Assembly (NCBI GenBank): GCA_021809845.1 | Contig: JAJZJW010000005.1 | Span: forward strand, 25,273-78,950 | DNA length: 53,678 nt | DNA from: a bacterium | Lineage (GTDB): Bacteria; SZUA-79; Acidulodesulfobacterales; Acidulodesulfobacteraceae | Reading direction: 5' to 3' | Shown here: positions 23,173 through 32,704 of the stretch, one piece after another | Layout: every line of letters starts with the position of its first letter | Numbering within the stretch: position 1 is the stretch's first letter | Made by a program: the position numbers and the translations under genes | Notes under the pieces: model-generated | Told to the model about the DNA's origin: nothing | The model's input: the letters and a program-made list of their open reading frames with translations, nothing else | Databases searched by the model: none

Positions 23173-23835
23173 ATGAAAATTGCAATAATAAATCAAAAAG
23201 GCGGAGTAGGTAAAACTACAACTGCAATAAATCTTTCATCAAGATTTGCAAAAATGGAATACAAGACTTTACTTATTGATTTAGATTCGCAGGCAAACGC
23301 CGCATACGGTTTAAAAATACAAGATATTAGCGAAGAAATTAAAATTGTTAATTCTAATTTTCACTTATTTTCTAAGAGCGATTTTAAAGAAGAAAATGAA
23401 TTAGACAGAAGATTAAACTTAAATGCTTACGGAAGCTATGATTATATTATTTTTGACTGTCCGCCTGTTTTTGATATGCCGGCGGTTAATGCGATAAAAG
23501 CCTGCGAGTTTATAATTATACCCGTCCTTTCAGGTGACTATTATTCAATTTTAGGTTTGAAAGATATTTTTAAAACTATTCAGGGCGTAAAATCAGTGCC
23601 GTATAAAGTATTAATAACAAATGTAAATGAAAGGCTTGCAATTACAAAACATTTTTCAAAAATGGTAATTGAAAAAATCACCGAAAATAAAGTTTTTAAA
23701 AATTGGATAAGAATAGACTCTAAAATAAAAGAAGCTCCGTTTGCCGGACTCCCGATAGATTTATACGATAATAATTCAAAAGGATCAATAGATTATGGAA
23801 ATTTAGCATTGGAAATTCTAAATTTAAATATTTAA
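23173..23835 (+). CDS. parA: ParA partition ATPase
   Basis: 220 residues. The deviant Walker A motif KGGVGKTTT (signature Lys9 and Lys14), LLIDLDSQANA (Walker A') and YIIFDCPPVFD (Walker B) define a ParA/MinD ATPase of the short type Ib class, which lacks an N-terminal HTH. ParA forms ATP-dependent gradients on the nucleoid to segregate plasmid or element copies. It is followed 38 bp later by parB, with palindrome copy 5 between. Type Ib ParAs do not usually repress, so control would lie with ParB. Confidence 0.93.
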   Translation: MKIAIINQKGGVGKTTTAINLSSRFAKMEYKTLLIDLDSQANAAYGLKIQDISEEIKIVNSNFHLFSKSDFKEENELDRRLNLNAYGSYDYIIFDCPPVFDMPAVNAIKACEFIIIPVLSGDYYSILGLKDIFKTIQGVKSVPYKVLITNVNERLAITKHFSKMVIEKITENKVFKNWIRIDSKIKEAPFAGLPIDLYDNNSKGSIDYGNLALEILNLNI

Positions 23836-23836
23836 A

Positions 23837-23857
23837 AGTGGGAACACTGTTCCCACT
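23837..23857. promoter_or_regulatory. Element palindrome copy 5 (upstream of parB)
   Basis: 21-bp perfect palindrome, core GTGGGAACACTGTTCCCAC, 16 bp before the parB ATG, with AAAGGAG just after it. Confidence 0.82.
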
Positions 23858-23873
23858 AAAGGAGTAAAAAATT

Positions 23874-24905
23874 ATGGCAAAACATAAATTTGAGAACGGA
23901 TTAAATCCGCTTGACGAAATTAAAGAGCGAATAAATAAAACAGAAATAAAAGGCAATATGGTAATTGATATTGAGAAAATTATTATAAAAGAGCAGCCAA
24001 GAACTACTTTTAAAGATATTGAAGAATTAAGCTCGTCAATTCAACGGTTTGGTATATTAGTGCCGTTATTAGTTGAAAGTGCAGATAACGGCTATTATAG
24101 GCTAATAGCAGGGGAAAGAAGATATAGAGCGGCAAAACAATTAGAGCTTAAAGAAATACCTGTTATTTGTGATATCGCATATAGCAAACAGGATATATTA
24201 TTAATTCAAATAATAGAAAATCTTCAGAGAGCTGATTTAAGTCCTTTAGAGCTTGCTCGTTCTTTTCAAAAATTAAAAACTGATTGGCGATATTCTTCAG
24301 ATGAGATAGCTAAAAAGGTCGGTAAATCCAAAAGATACGTTAATGAAATTTTAAAAATATTAGATTTACCGGTTATAGATATAGAAAAAATTGAAGCAGG
24401 AGAAGCTTATACAAACTTCACAAGAAAAAAATCAGAAAGTGAATATACGCCCTTAAAATATGCTGTAAGTTCACAAGAAATATCACAACAAGCAGAAAAC
24501 GATAATATAAGCGAGGATCCCTTTTCAAAACCCGAGCAAAAAAATAAATCATCTAAAAGTGGGAACAGTGTTCCCACTAATAAAACTATAAACGAAGATG
24601 ATGAAGACCAAAAACACGTTCCTGACTTTCCATGGGTAAAACAGGATGAAAGTGCTGAAGAGCAGGAACCGGATATAGAGACAGTAGAGATAAAAGAAGA
24701 AGCGGAAAAAAATTGGACCCCGCCAAGTCTAACAAAGGTAGATAACAAGGTATATAGATTAATAACTGCTTTTAACAGTAAACATTCATCAGCTCAATTA
24801 GACTATAACCCCGTGAAAAATCCAAATTTATTAATTATATCAGTTCAAGAACAAAATGAAATTATAAATGTAATCAATATTTTAGCATATTTATTGGAGA
24901 ATTAA
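23874..24905 (+). CDS. parB: ParB/KorB-like partition CTPase and DNA-binding protein
   Basis: 343 residues. The ParB N-domain (about 25-110) has the CTP-binding GERRYRA box and IENLQRADLSPLELA; the central HTH (about 125-170) reads SSDEIAKKVGKSKRYVNEILKILDLP. A long acidic, low-complexity linker (about 180-290) leads to a C-terminal dimerisation-like region. The element palindrome is embedded in the linker (24558-24578) and is translated as SGNSVPT. In IncP plasmids the ParB homologue KorB is both segregation protein and global repressor, which fits the scattered promoter-proximal palindromes. Confidence 0.9.
   Translation: MAKHKFENGLNPLDEIKERINKTEIKGNMVIDIEKIIIKEQPRTTFKDIEELSSSIQRFGILVPLLVESADNGYYRLIAGERRYRAAKQLELKEIPVICDIAYSKQDILLIQIIENLQRADLSPLELARSFQKLKTDWRYSSDEIAKKVGKSKRYVNEILKILDLPVIDIEKIEAGEAYTNFTRKKSESEYTPLKYAVSSQEISQQAENDNISEDPFSKPEQKNKSSKSGNSVPTNKTINEDDEDQKHVPDFPWVKQDESAEEQEPDIETVEIKEEAEKNWTPPSLTKVDNKVYRLITAFNSKHSSAQLDYNPVKNPNLLIISVQEQNEIINVINILAYLLEN
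24558..24578. promoter_or_regulatory. Element palindrome copy 6, inside parB
   Basis: 21-bp perfect palindrome, core GTGGGAACAGTGTTCCCAC, within the linker-coding part of parB (codons about 229-235). A DNA site within its own binder's gene is typical of parS loci. Confidence 0.82.
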
Positions 24906-24907
24906 CT

Positions 24908-26938
24908 ATGAAACTAATAATCGCCGAAAAACCGTCCGTAGCAAAAGCGGTAGCTACTTTTTTAGGTTCTTCGGTTCGGCATGACGGATACTTTGAAACA
25001 AAAGATTATACGATTACATTTTGTTATGGTCATATTCTGGAGCAGTTTGGTCCAAAAGAATATCTCGGCAGACCCGTCAATATAAACGACGCTCCGTTAG
25101 TACCGGAAAAATGGCAGTTGAAAGTAAAAGAATCGGCGATGCCACAGTTTAAAATTATTAAATCCTTGCTCGGAAAAGCAGACGAAGTTATCAATCTTGG
25201 CGATCCCGACAGGGAAGGACAGTTATTAGTTGATGAGCTTATAGAATATTGTAATTATAAAGGGATTGTGAAAAGGCTTTGGTTAAACGCTTTAGATGAT
25301 GAGACGATAGGCACTTCATTTAAAAACCTTGAAGATAATAATAAATACGTTAATTTTAAAAACTGCGCATTAGCAAGACAAAGATTGGATTGGCTCATCG
25401 GTTTAAACGCTTCTATCGTTGCGACTAAAAGAACCAATCAGCTATTATCTATCGGAAGAGTGCAAACGCCGACGCTATCGTTGATAGTGGAAAGAGATTT
25501 AAAAATAGAAAATTTTAAACCTCAGGATTTTTATGAAATATTCGTAGATGTAGAGCATAAAAAGCCTTTTACGGTCAAATGGATTAAGGGCGATATAAGA
25601 ACCGACGAAGAAAACCGCATTACGGACAAGCAGGCGGCGGAGAAATTAGCCGGACTCGTAAAAAACACTGCCGGCAAAGTTATTAATTTCGAAAGCAAAA
25701 AAGGAACTTCTAAGTCTCCTAATCCGTATAATCTTGCAAAACTAACCAAAGACGCTTCCGATAAATATGGTTTTTCAGCGGATGCGGTGTTAAAATTAGC
25801 TCAAAGTTTGTATGAAAAGGCTTTTACGACATACCCAAGAGTTGACAGCGAATATCTGCCGGAAGAACAATTTGCCAATAGTAAAAAAATACTGATGAAC
25901 TTTGATTTGCCTAAAACAATAGATTTTACTAAGAAACATCCTTCATGGAATACAAAAAAAGTTGACGCGCATCACGCGATAATACCTACCGTTAAAAAAG
26001 CGGCAGGGCTTAGTCAAGACGAACAAAACCTCTATAATTTGATAGCGAACAGATTTATTAATTTGTTTATGCCCGACCAGGAATTTATAACCAAATTAAT
26101 AGAAATGGATATTAAAAACAATATATTTTCAGTTAAGAAAAAGATAATAACTAATCCCGGCTGGTCCAACGAAAAATCTCAGGATGATTTGCCGGACGTA
26201 AAAATAAATGATGTTTTAAATACGCTTAATTCCAGAATGGAATCTAAACAGACTACGCCGCCCGTTAGATTTACCGACGGAACTTTAATAACGGCTATGG
26301 CTAATATTCATAAATACACAAAAGACGATAAAGACATAGAAATATTAAAAGAAGTAAAAGGCATAGGAACAAGCGCCACGAGAGCTAATATAATAGAAAC
26401 TCTCATAAAGCGGGGTTATATCGAAAGACAGAAAAAAAACCTTATTTCCATTGATTTAGGGAGAAAGCTGGTAAGCGATTTACAGGTAGCAGAAAATATT
26501 AAAATGCTGACATCGGCTCATTTGACCGCCGATATGGAAGAGGAGCTTAAATCTATAGAGAAAGGCGAAAAAACAATAGAAGAAATAATGGGGGAAGGCG
26601 TATTAACGACTAAAGAACTAACCGCAAGCCTTAAATCTTTGTCTTTTTCAATTAAAGGCATTCCGTACAATAATCCGAACGCCAAGATAATAGGCAAGTG
26701 CGGTTGCGGCGGAAACATAATAGAGTTTTCCAAAGGATATAAATGCAATAAGTGCGGAGCTATTATATGGAAGGAGTTTTCTAAAAAAAAATTATCGGTT
26801 AAAGCAGTTGTAGATTTATTAAATAAAAAATCAGTTAAATTAACCGGCTTAAAATCAAAAGCGGGGAATAAATACGATGCCGTTATACATTATGATTTTA
26901 ATGCAAAAAAAATAAGTTTTGAAAACAGTAAGAGGTGA
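24908..26938 (+). CDS. DNA topoisomerase III (TopB/TraE type)
   Basis: 676 residues. It starts with the Toprim domain (MKLIIAEKPSVAKAVATFLG, then INLGDPDREGQLLVDEL with the acidic metal ligands). The catalytic Tyr309 is in AFTTYPRVDSEYL. The C-terminus holds a Cys4 zinc ribbon (CGCGGNIIEFSKGYKCNKCG). Type IA topoisomerases of this class are common on conjugative elements (TraE of RP4) and help separate replicated or transferred strands. It begins 2 bp after parB. Intact. Confidence 0.93.
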   Translation: MKLIIAEKPSVAKAVATFLGSSVRHDGYFETKDYTITFCYGHILEQFGPKEYLGRPVNINDAPLVPEKWQLKVKESAMPQFKIIKSLLGKADEVINLGDPDREGQLLVDELIEYCNYKGIVKRLWLNALDDETIGTSFKNLEDNNKYVNFKNCALARQRLDWLIGLNASIVATKRTNQLLSIGRVQTPTLSLIVERDLKIENFKPQDFYEIFVDVEHKKPFTVKWIKGDIRTDEENRITDKQAAEKLAGLVKNTAGKVINFESKKGTSKSPNPYNLAKLTKDASDKYGFSADAVLKLAQSLYEKAFTTYPRVDSEYLPEEQFANSKKILMNFDLPKTIDFTKKHPSWNTKKVDAHHAIIPTVKKAAGLSQDEQNLYNLIANRFINLFMPDQEFITKLIEMDIKNNIFSVKKKIITNPGWSNEKSQDDLPDVKINDVLNTLNSRMESKQTTPPVRFTDGTLITAMANIHKYTKDDKDIEILKEVKGIGTSATRANIIETLIKRGYIERQKKNLISIDLGRKLVSDLQVAENIKMLTSAHLTADMEEELKSIEKGEKTIEEIMGEGVLTTKELTASLKSLSFSIKGIPYNNPNAKIIGKCGCGGNIIEFSKGYKCNKCGAIIWKEFSKKKLSVKAVVDLLNKKSVKLTGLKSKAGNKYDAVIHYDFNAKKISFENSKR

Positions 26939-26970
26939 AAAATGATAATTGATAATTGGAGACTTAAATT

Positions 26971-29760
26971 ATGGTTAGTATAAGTAAATTTACAATGGAA
27001 CAGGCAGAAAGATATCTTAAATCATCTAAGGAAGAATATTATGCAAATGAAAACGCCGAATCGTTTTTTGGCGGGAAAGCAAACGAACTGGCAGGTGATG
27101 AAGTGTCTAAAGAAACATTCCATAATTTTTTAAGTAAAAATAAAGTTGCTACGATAAATTTAACTTTTTCAAATTCAAAATCTTTTTCAATATTAACAGA
27201 ATTAACGCAAGATAAAGAGCTGCAGGAAAAACTTATTGAAATACACGACCAAGCAATGGCAAAAACTATGCAGTATGTAGAAGAAAATATAATTCAGACG
27301 AGGCTATTTTTTACAAATGAGGCAGGTAAAAGGGAATATGAACAGGTAAAGACAGGCAAAATAGAATATGCGGCATTCAGGCATCATTCAAGCCGTGAAA
27401 ACGATCCTCAACTACATACGCATGTTACTATCGCTAATCGTGTCAAAGTGAACGGAAAAGACTATTCTATCGACGCCAGGAACATTTATAAAGAACATAT
27501 TAAAATAGGTAAGATGTATAGGGCAGAGCTTATAAATGAGCTTAGGCACGCAAATATTGAAGTAAAAATAACCGATTATAAGAATTTCTTTTTTGAAATT
27601 CCAGGAGTTGACCAATCAACAATAGAGCAGTTTTCAAAACAGTCAAAAAAGATGAAGGAAGTTTATGAAGAACTTAAAGCGCAAATGCCTAACGAGCCGG
27701 ACGCAAAATTAAAAGAAATGGCAAATCTCGAGTGCAGAGCTAAAAAGGATAAAACAAAAACAGTTGACGATTTGCGGGAAGACTGGCAAAAAGAATCTAT
27801 ACAAAAAGATATTAAACCTCAATTCAAAGAAATAAAAGTTGCTGATAATAAAAATATTCAAAATGCAATCAAAGAAGCCGGAGAAAAATTAAATGAAAAT
27901 ATTAGTTATTTTTCCGATATAGAATTTCGAAATGAAATCAGGCAGCAGCTTATATATGAAAATCTAAAATTTAGCGATAAAGATGTAAATAATAATTTAC
28001 AGGAATTAGTTAAATCAAAAGACATCATTAAAATTTCAAATGATTTATATACGACTAAAGAAATCCGTATCGCAGAAAAAGAAATTGAGAAATATGCAAA
28101 TACTTCGCACAATAAATTTAGCGGTATTTTTGAAAGCGAAGAAGCTATAAAAGAAATTGCAGCATGGGAGAATAAAGAAGGTAATTTTAAATTAACCGAA
28201 GGACAGCGTAAAACCTTAGAAGCTGCTTTAACAAGTAAAGACGGTATGATGATTTTTCAGGGCGATGCCGGGACAGGCAAGACGGCAGTCTTAAAAGCTC
28301 TAAAAGAAATAACGGAAAACAAAGGAGTAGAACTTGAAGGACTTTCTACAACAGGTAAAGCGGCAGACGAAATAGTCTCGGCTTCAAATATAAAATCCAG
28401 AACAATAGACAGTTTTTTATTATCAAAACAGCAAGATGATAATTTAAATATCAATATTAATAAAATTAATATGCCGGTGCAAAAAAGTATCACCGTACCC
28501 GAAAATGATATTAAAAAGAAAATTTATGTCGTGGACGAATCATCAATGAACGCCACTTTAAAAATCCGTGATGTAATCCGGCAGGCAGAGAAAGAAGGTG
28601 CGCAAGTAATCCTCCAGGGCGATACAAAACAGCTCGCAAGTATTCAGGCTGGCGGAATGTTTGAACGCTTGCAAAAAGATAAAAATATAACATTTTCAGA
28701 AATGAAAGAGAGTATTAGACAGAAAGATAAAAACTTAAAAACTGCGGTTAAAACAATTGCGGATGGTAAAGTTTTGCAAGGGATAAAAATGTTAGACGGA
28801 CAGAATAAAATATTTGAGATAAAGGATAAGGACGTATTATACAAAACAATTACGGACGCATATATTAAAGAAAATAATAAAGATAATTTTATTTTATCGG
28901 CACAAAACAAAGACCGTTTTGTTATTAATCAGATAGTGAGAGAAAAATTAAAAGAAAATAATTCTATCGCAAAAGACGACAATAAAATAATTATCCGTGA
29001 AGGAAAAAGTATCGGCAATTATGCAAAAAAACAGGTATGGAATTATGACGAAAAAGATTTAATCGTTAAAGGAACGCATGCTTATGAAGTTAAAAAAATT
29101 GATATTGAAAATAAAACTATAACCGCATTTGATAGAGAAAAAAATAAAGAAATAGTAATGCAGGCAAATATTAAAAATGAGGTTTATTTAGAACAGCAAA
29201 AGGATTTTAGTAACGGGGATAAAATAGTATTTTTAAAAAATACCAACAGCGATGATTTAAAAGTTAAGAATGGGCAGACTGCAATTATAAATAATATTGA
29301 AAAATTAGAAAATGATAATTATAAAATTAATGCAAAGATGAATAATAAAATTATATCTTTTGAAACTAACGATTATAATTATTTCACCCACGCATATTGC
29401 ATCACTTCTTATAAATCACAAGGGCAGACCGCAGAAAAAGTTTGGATATATTCCGATAAGACTACCGCGAATGAAACTTACGTTAATGTGTCTCGGGCAA
29501 AATTAAACGCAGAGATTTATACGATGAATAAAGCAACATTATTTAAAACCGCAGAAACAGAAAATAAACAAATGGATTCTATGTCTAAAGAAAAATTTGA
29601 GATAATGAGAGATTTAAGAATTGATAGAGTTTTAAAAGAACAGACAAATATAAATAAAGAGGATAAGCATATAGATAAAATAATTAATAAAGATAAAAGC
29701 AAAGATATTAAAATTAATAAGGATAAAAATATTATTAAAGATATAAGTTTATTATTATAA
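26971..29760 (+). CDS. MobF-family relaxase-helicase (TraI/TrwC-like)
   Basis: 929 residues. The N-terminal relaxase has candidate catalytic tyrosines Tyr15 and Tyr23/24 (AERYLKSSKEEYYANENAESFF) and the three-His metal site in FRHHSSRENDPQLHTHVTIAN. The C-terminal SF1 helicase has Walker A GDAGTGKT (Lys437), Walker B VVDESSM and the UvrD-like AYCITSYKSQGQT. The enzyme nicks oriT, stays covalently bound to the 5' end and unwinds the strand for transfer. Pairing a MobF relaxase with a Trb mating-pair set is unusual, since IncP Trb systems normally go with MobP. Confidence 0.95.
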   Translation: MVSISKFTMEQAERYLKSSKEEYYANENAESFFGGKANELAGDEVSKETFHNFLSKNKVATINLTFSNSKSFSILTELTQDKELQEKLIEIHDQAMAKTMQYVEENIIQTRLFFTNEAGKREYEQVKTGKIEYAAFRHHSSRENDPQLHTHVTIANRVKVNGKDYSIDARNIYKEHIKIGKMYRAELINELRHANIEVKITDYKNFFFEIPGVDQSTIEQFSKQSKKMKEVYEELKAQMPNEPDAKLKEMANLECRAKKDKTKTVDDLREDWQKESIQKDIKPQFKEIKVADNKNIQNAIKEAGEKLNENISYFSDIEFRNEIRQQLIYENLKFSDKDVNNNLQELVKSKDIIKISNDLYTTKEIRIAEKEIEKYANTSHNKFSGIFESEEAIKEIAAWENKEGNFKLTEGQRKTLEAALTSKDGMMIFQGDAGTGKTAVLKALKEITENKGVELEGLSTTGKAADEIVSASNIKSRTIDSFLLSKQQDDNLNININKINMPVQKSITVPENDIKKKIYVVDESSMNATLKIRDVIRQAEKEGAQVILQGDTKQLASIQAGGMFERLQKDKNITFSEMKESIRQKDKNLKTAVKTIADGKVLQGIKMLDGQNKIFEIKDKDVLYKTITDAYIKENNKDNFILSAQNKDRFVINQIVREKLKENNSIAKDDNKIIIREGKSIGNYAKKQVWNYDEKDLIVKGTHAYEVKKIDIENKTITAFDREKNKEIVMQANIKNEVYLEQQKDFSNGDKIVFLKNTNSDDLKVKNGQTAIINNIEKLENDNYKINAKMNNKIISFETNDYNYFTHAYCITSYKSQGQTAEKVWIYSDKTTANETYVNVSRAKLNAEIYTMNKATLFKTAETENKQMDSMSKEKFEIMRDLRIDRVLKEQTNINKEDKHIDKIINKDKSKDIKINKDKNIIKDISLLL

Positions 29761-30080
29761 TTTTAAATTTAAATTGGAATTTTTTTTTTAAGTTTTTTGA
29801 TTATTTATAGATATAAAAATTTAAAACAAATGCAAAAACAAAGACAAAAAACAAAAGCAAAAACAGAAACAAAAGCAGGAACAGAAGCAACAGCGGAAAT
29901 ACTTTGACACCCTTGCACCTAATTTGCCGCAAGTGTGCTAAAAACAAAGAGATAAAATTATTAATAATTAATAATAATAGCTTTAAATGTAATAAATACA
30001 AATACTTATGATTATTAAGAATTAATAAGAAAAATTAATAATATTAATAATATAAATTTGAATTAAAAGGAGACTAAATT
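29761..30080. other. Gene-free gap after the relaxase; candidate oriT
   Basis: No coding frame. It holds a purine-rich run of AAAGCAAAAACAG-type repeats at 29824-29895 and then an imperfect inverted repeat (29907-29916 with 29929-29938; 8 of 10 pairs, 12-nt spacer). This is a common place for oriT, beside the relaxase and accessory genes. The nick site cannot be fixed by eye. Confidence 0.4.
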
Positions 30081-30443
30081 ATGGCTAAAGAAAAAAAGAT
30101 AATAACCTTAGGACTTGATGAAAAAGTTATTCAAGCATTAGAAAAGGAAAAAAATAAATCAAAATTCGTAAACGATTTATTAGTAGATTATTTTTTTAAA
30201 AAGAAAGAAACAGACAAAAACGATTTAAAGATAATTTCTGATTTTATTCAGGAGATGAAAACTTTAAACTTCAAAGCCGACGAATTATATAAATTATTAT
30301 TAATAACTACCGAGCTTACGTGTATAGGAGCGCAAACAGTGAAAGGAATAAAAGATAATAATAAAATTGATCTTATGATTGCAGAAACAGAAAAATACAT
30401 TTCAAAGTTTAATGAATTTAAAAATATAACAAAAGGAGACTAA
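30081..30443 (+). CDS. Ribbon-helix-helix relaxosome accessory protein (candidate)
   Basis: 120 residues. The N-terminus KIITLGLDEKVIQALEKEKNKSKFVNDLLVDYFF fits a ribbon-helix-helix fold (short strand, two helices, KSKFVNDLL), as in TrwA/TraY-type oriT-binding proteins and auto-repressors. The rest is helical. It follows the candidate oriT with a GGAGA ribosome-binding site and overlaps the next gene by one base, giving a tight operon with the coupling protein. The role is inferred from fold and place. Confidence 0.6.
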   Translation: MAKEKKIITLGLDEKVIQALEKEKNKSKFVNDLLVDYFFKKKETDKNDLKIISDFIQEMKTLNFKADELYKLLLITTELTCIGAQTVKGIKDNNKIDLMIAETEKYISKFNEFKNITKGD

Positions 30444-30715
30444 TGATGAAAAACAAAAACGTAAAAGCATTAACAAAAAAAATTAAGGAAATGGAAGCTG
30501 CTAAAAAAGGATTAGAAAAAGAAATGCTATCTAAGATTGGTAAAACTACATTTAATTTATGTCAAAATAATTTTGATATTGTGAAATTAAAAAATGATGT
30601 AGAGATAATTATTAAAGAATACGGATTTGAAAAAGAAGCGATAGCGGAGGAAGAAAACATTATTTTGAAACAATCAGTAAAAGATAAAAAAAGAGAGGAG
30701 AAAACAAATGAATAA
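30443..30715 (+). CDS. Small coiled-coil protein, TraD-like
   Basis: 90 residues. A coiled-coil start (KALTKKIKEMEAAKKGLEKEMLSKIGKTTF) is followed by KLKNDVEIIIKEYGF, the general plan of the small TraD/TraC proteins encoded beside relaxases in Ti and other Tra systems. Its 3' end overlaps the coupling-protein gene by 8 bp. The family call is tentative; oriT accessory function is likely from context. Confidence 0.45.
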   Translation: MMKNKNVKALTKKIKEMEAAKKGLEKEMLSKIGKTTFNLCQNNFDIVKLKNDVEIIIKEYGFEKEAIAEEENIILKQSVKDKKREEKTNE

Positions 30716-32540
30716 ATATCAAAACTTATCTATAAAAACAAATCAGGTAAAAAGTATATTTAAATATTTTATTTTCTTTTTTATCATCGGACAATTTATT
30801 TTATTTGGATATTTAATCTATAAATTAAATCAAAAACTTTTTCGTTCGCTAAAATATTATGTGTATATTAAAAAAATGGGATTTAATATAATCATTTGGA
30901 AAAACTTTTTTAAAAAGTTAAATATTCATACGCCGCTTGAATATTCTTTTTTAATTTATCTTTTATTGATTTTCATATTGATAATTTTTTATAAAAAAAG
31001 TAAAAAAAGCGATAACAATATAAATAACGAAGATGAAAAAGTAATTCGCGGGACTAAAATAGAAAACATTCAGCAATATCAAAAACAAATGCAGAATGGA
31101 GATAAATTTTGCTCAATCGGCGGAGTGATCATTGTTCAATTAAATAAATCAATAAATCAAGGATTTAAAATTATAGGTAAAGCGGGTTCGGGAAAAACAC
31201 AAATTATTTCCGGAATGTTAAACGATAGCTACAAAGAAAATAATTTATATAAAAATATAAATTATAATGCGGTTATACTTGATATAAAAAATGATTACAC
31301 CGGCGTTTTTTACAGACCTGATAAAGATATAATTTTTAATCCAACGGATGAAAGATGTCCAGCTTGGAATATATTTGATGAAATAGCTAATAAAGCGGAT
31401 ATATCGCTTGTTGCAAATACTTTAATCGGGGAAGTTACTGGAGTAGATGTAAATAAATATTGGATAGATAATGCAAGAATAGTTTTAGAAGCTATGATTT
31501 CATATTTAAAAATTACAAAACAAGGAACAAATGAAAATTTAGTTGCCCTAGCAAGACTGACGGCGGTAGAATTAGTAAAAGAGTTTACTATTAATAAAAC
31601 AATAGAAGCTGAATGCAGTCTTGCAATTCCGCCTTTGACTGCAGGAGAAAAAGTCGCTCCGATTCTAATGTCGGAACTTGCAAGACATCTAAAACCTTTT
31701 AGAATATTGCCGTCAGTTCCTGACCATAAGGGAATGAAAACTTTTAATATTGAAAAAGATTTTTTAAGTCAAAAAGGAGTTAGAATATTTTTAAATTCCA
31801 CGCCGAACACGGAAGATATGGTTAGACCTCTTTTAACTCTTTTTGTAGAATTATTATCAAGAAAATTCTTATCAAAAAAAGATTTTGAAAATAATACTAC
31901 TTTATTTGTCCTGGACGAATTTACAAGTTTGAATAAAATGTCAGGGCTTACTAATATGCTGGATAAAGGGCGATCTAAAAATGCGATCACGATAATAGGA
32001 ATGCAAGACATAGGGAAAACAAATGAAATATATGGACAAAATATATCCGAAACGATTTTAAATAATTGTTCAAACTCGGTATATTTAAGTGTTGAGCATA
32101 ATAAAACAGCCGAGTTCATAAGTAATCAGATTGGAAAACAGGAAGTAGAAAGATATACGCAATCGCACAACATAGGCGGGACAAATAGCGATCAATATAC
32201 AAATACACAATCAATGCAAAGAGTGGAAAAGTCTGTATTTTTACCTTCGACAATTATGGGATTTAAAAATCTTGAATGTATAGTTAAACTTGCCGAAACA
32301 GGTTATTTTCATTTTAAATTTTCATATCATAAATATGAAGATCTACAAAAACCTTTTATTGCTTCAAAAAGACTTGAGATTGTGTATGAAGATGTTGATA
32401 TAAAAGTTAATGAGCTTACTAATTCACATTTAGAACAGGAAAATAAAAGCAAAGAAAATCAAGAAAATAAGAGCGAGAATGAAAATAAAAATAATGATGC
32501 AATAGATGATAAAAAAGATATGCAAAGTAAATATTTTTAA
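30708..32540 (+). CDS. Type IV coupling protein (TraD/TrwB/VirD4)
   Basis: 610 residues. Two N-terminal membrane helices (about 15-42 and 75-95) are followed by the soluble hexameric motor with Walker A GKAGSGKT (Lys163) and Walker B TTLFVLDEFTSL. The AAD-type region (TNEIYGQNISETILNNCSNSVYL) agrees with MobF-associated coupling proteins. It links the relaxosome to the Trb channel. The C-terminal tail (about 565-610) is Asn/Lys/Glu-rich and likely disordered. Confidence 0.94.
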   Translation: MNKYQNLSIKTNQVKSIFKYFIFFFIIGQFILFGYLIYKLNQKLFRSLKYYVYIKKMGFNIIIWKNFFKKLNIHTPLEYSFLIYLLLIFILIIFYKKSKKSDNNINNEDEKVIRGTKIENIQQYQKQMQNGDKFCSIGGVIIVQLNKSINQGFKIIGKAGSGKTQIISGMLNDSYKENNLYKNINYNAVILDIKNDYTGVFYRPDKDIIFNPTDERCPAWNIFDEIANKADISLVANTLIGEVTGVDVNKYWIDNARIVLEAMISYLKITKQGTNENLVALARLTAVELVKEFTINKTIEAECSLAIPPLTAGEKVAPILMSELARHLKPFRILPSVPDHKGMKTFNIEKDFLSQKGVRIFLNSTPNTEDMVRPLLTLFVELLSRKFLSKKDFENNTTLFVLDEFTSLNKMSGLTNMLDKGRSKNAITIIGMQDIGKTNEIYGQNISETILNNCSNSVYLSVEHNKTAEFISNQIGKQEVERYTQSHNIGGTNSDQYTNTQSMQRVEKSVFLPSTIMGFKNLECIVKLAETGYFHFKFSYHKYEDLQKPFIASKRLEIVYEDVDIKVNELTNSHLEQENKSKENQENKSENENKNNDAIDDKKDMQSKYF

Positions 32541-32704
32541 AAAATAAAATATTAATAAGTCTATATACCTTATTAATTGTCATATATAGTTAAAAAAGTT
32601 TTAGATCTATTTTGTATTTTGCTATATATAGTTATTTAGATTAAATTTATTGAATTTGTTAGTAATAAATGATATTTTAAATAAAAATTAAAGGAGATTT
32701 ATAT

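Noticed and set aside
24407-24748. Antisense reading frame opposite parB and similar long antisense frames
   Set aside because: Open frames opposite AT-rich genes are common here; they lack ribosome-binding sites and known domains, while the sense frames carry clear motifs.
29907-29938. IncP-type nick site
   Set aside because: CACCTAATTTGCC is only loosely like the IncP nick region, and the relaxase is MobF, so a MobP-type nick sequence is not expected.
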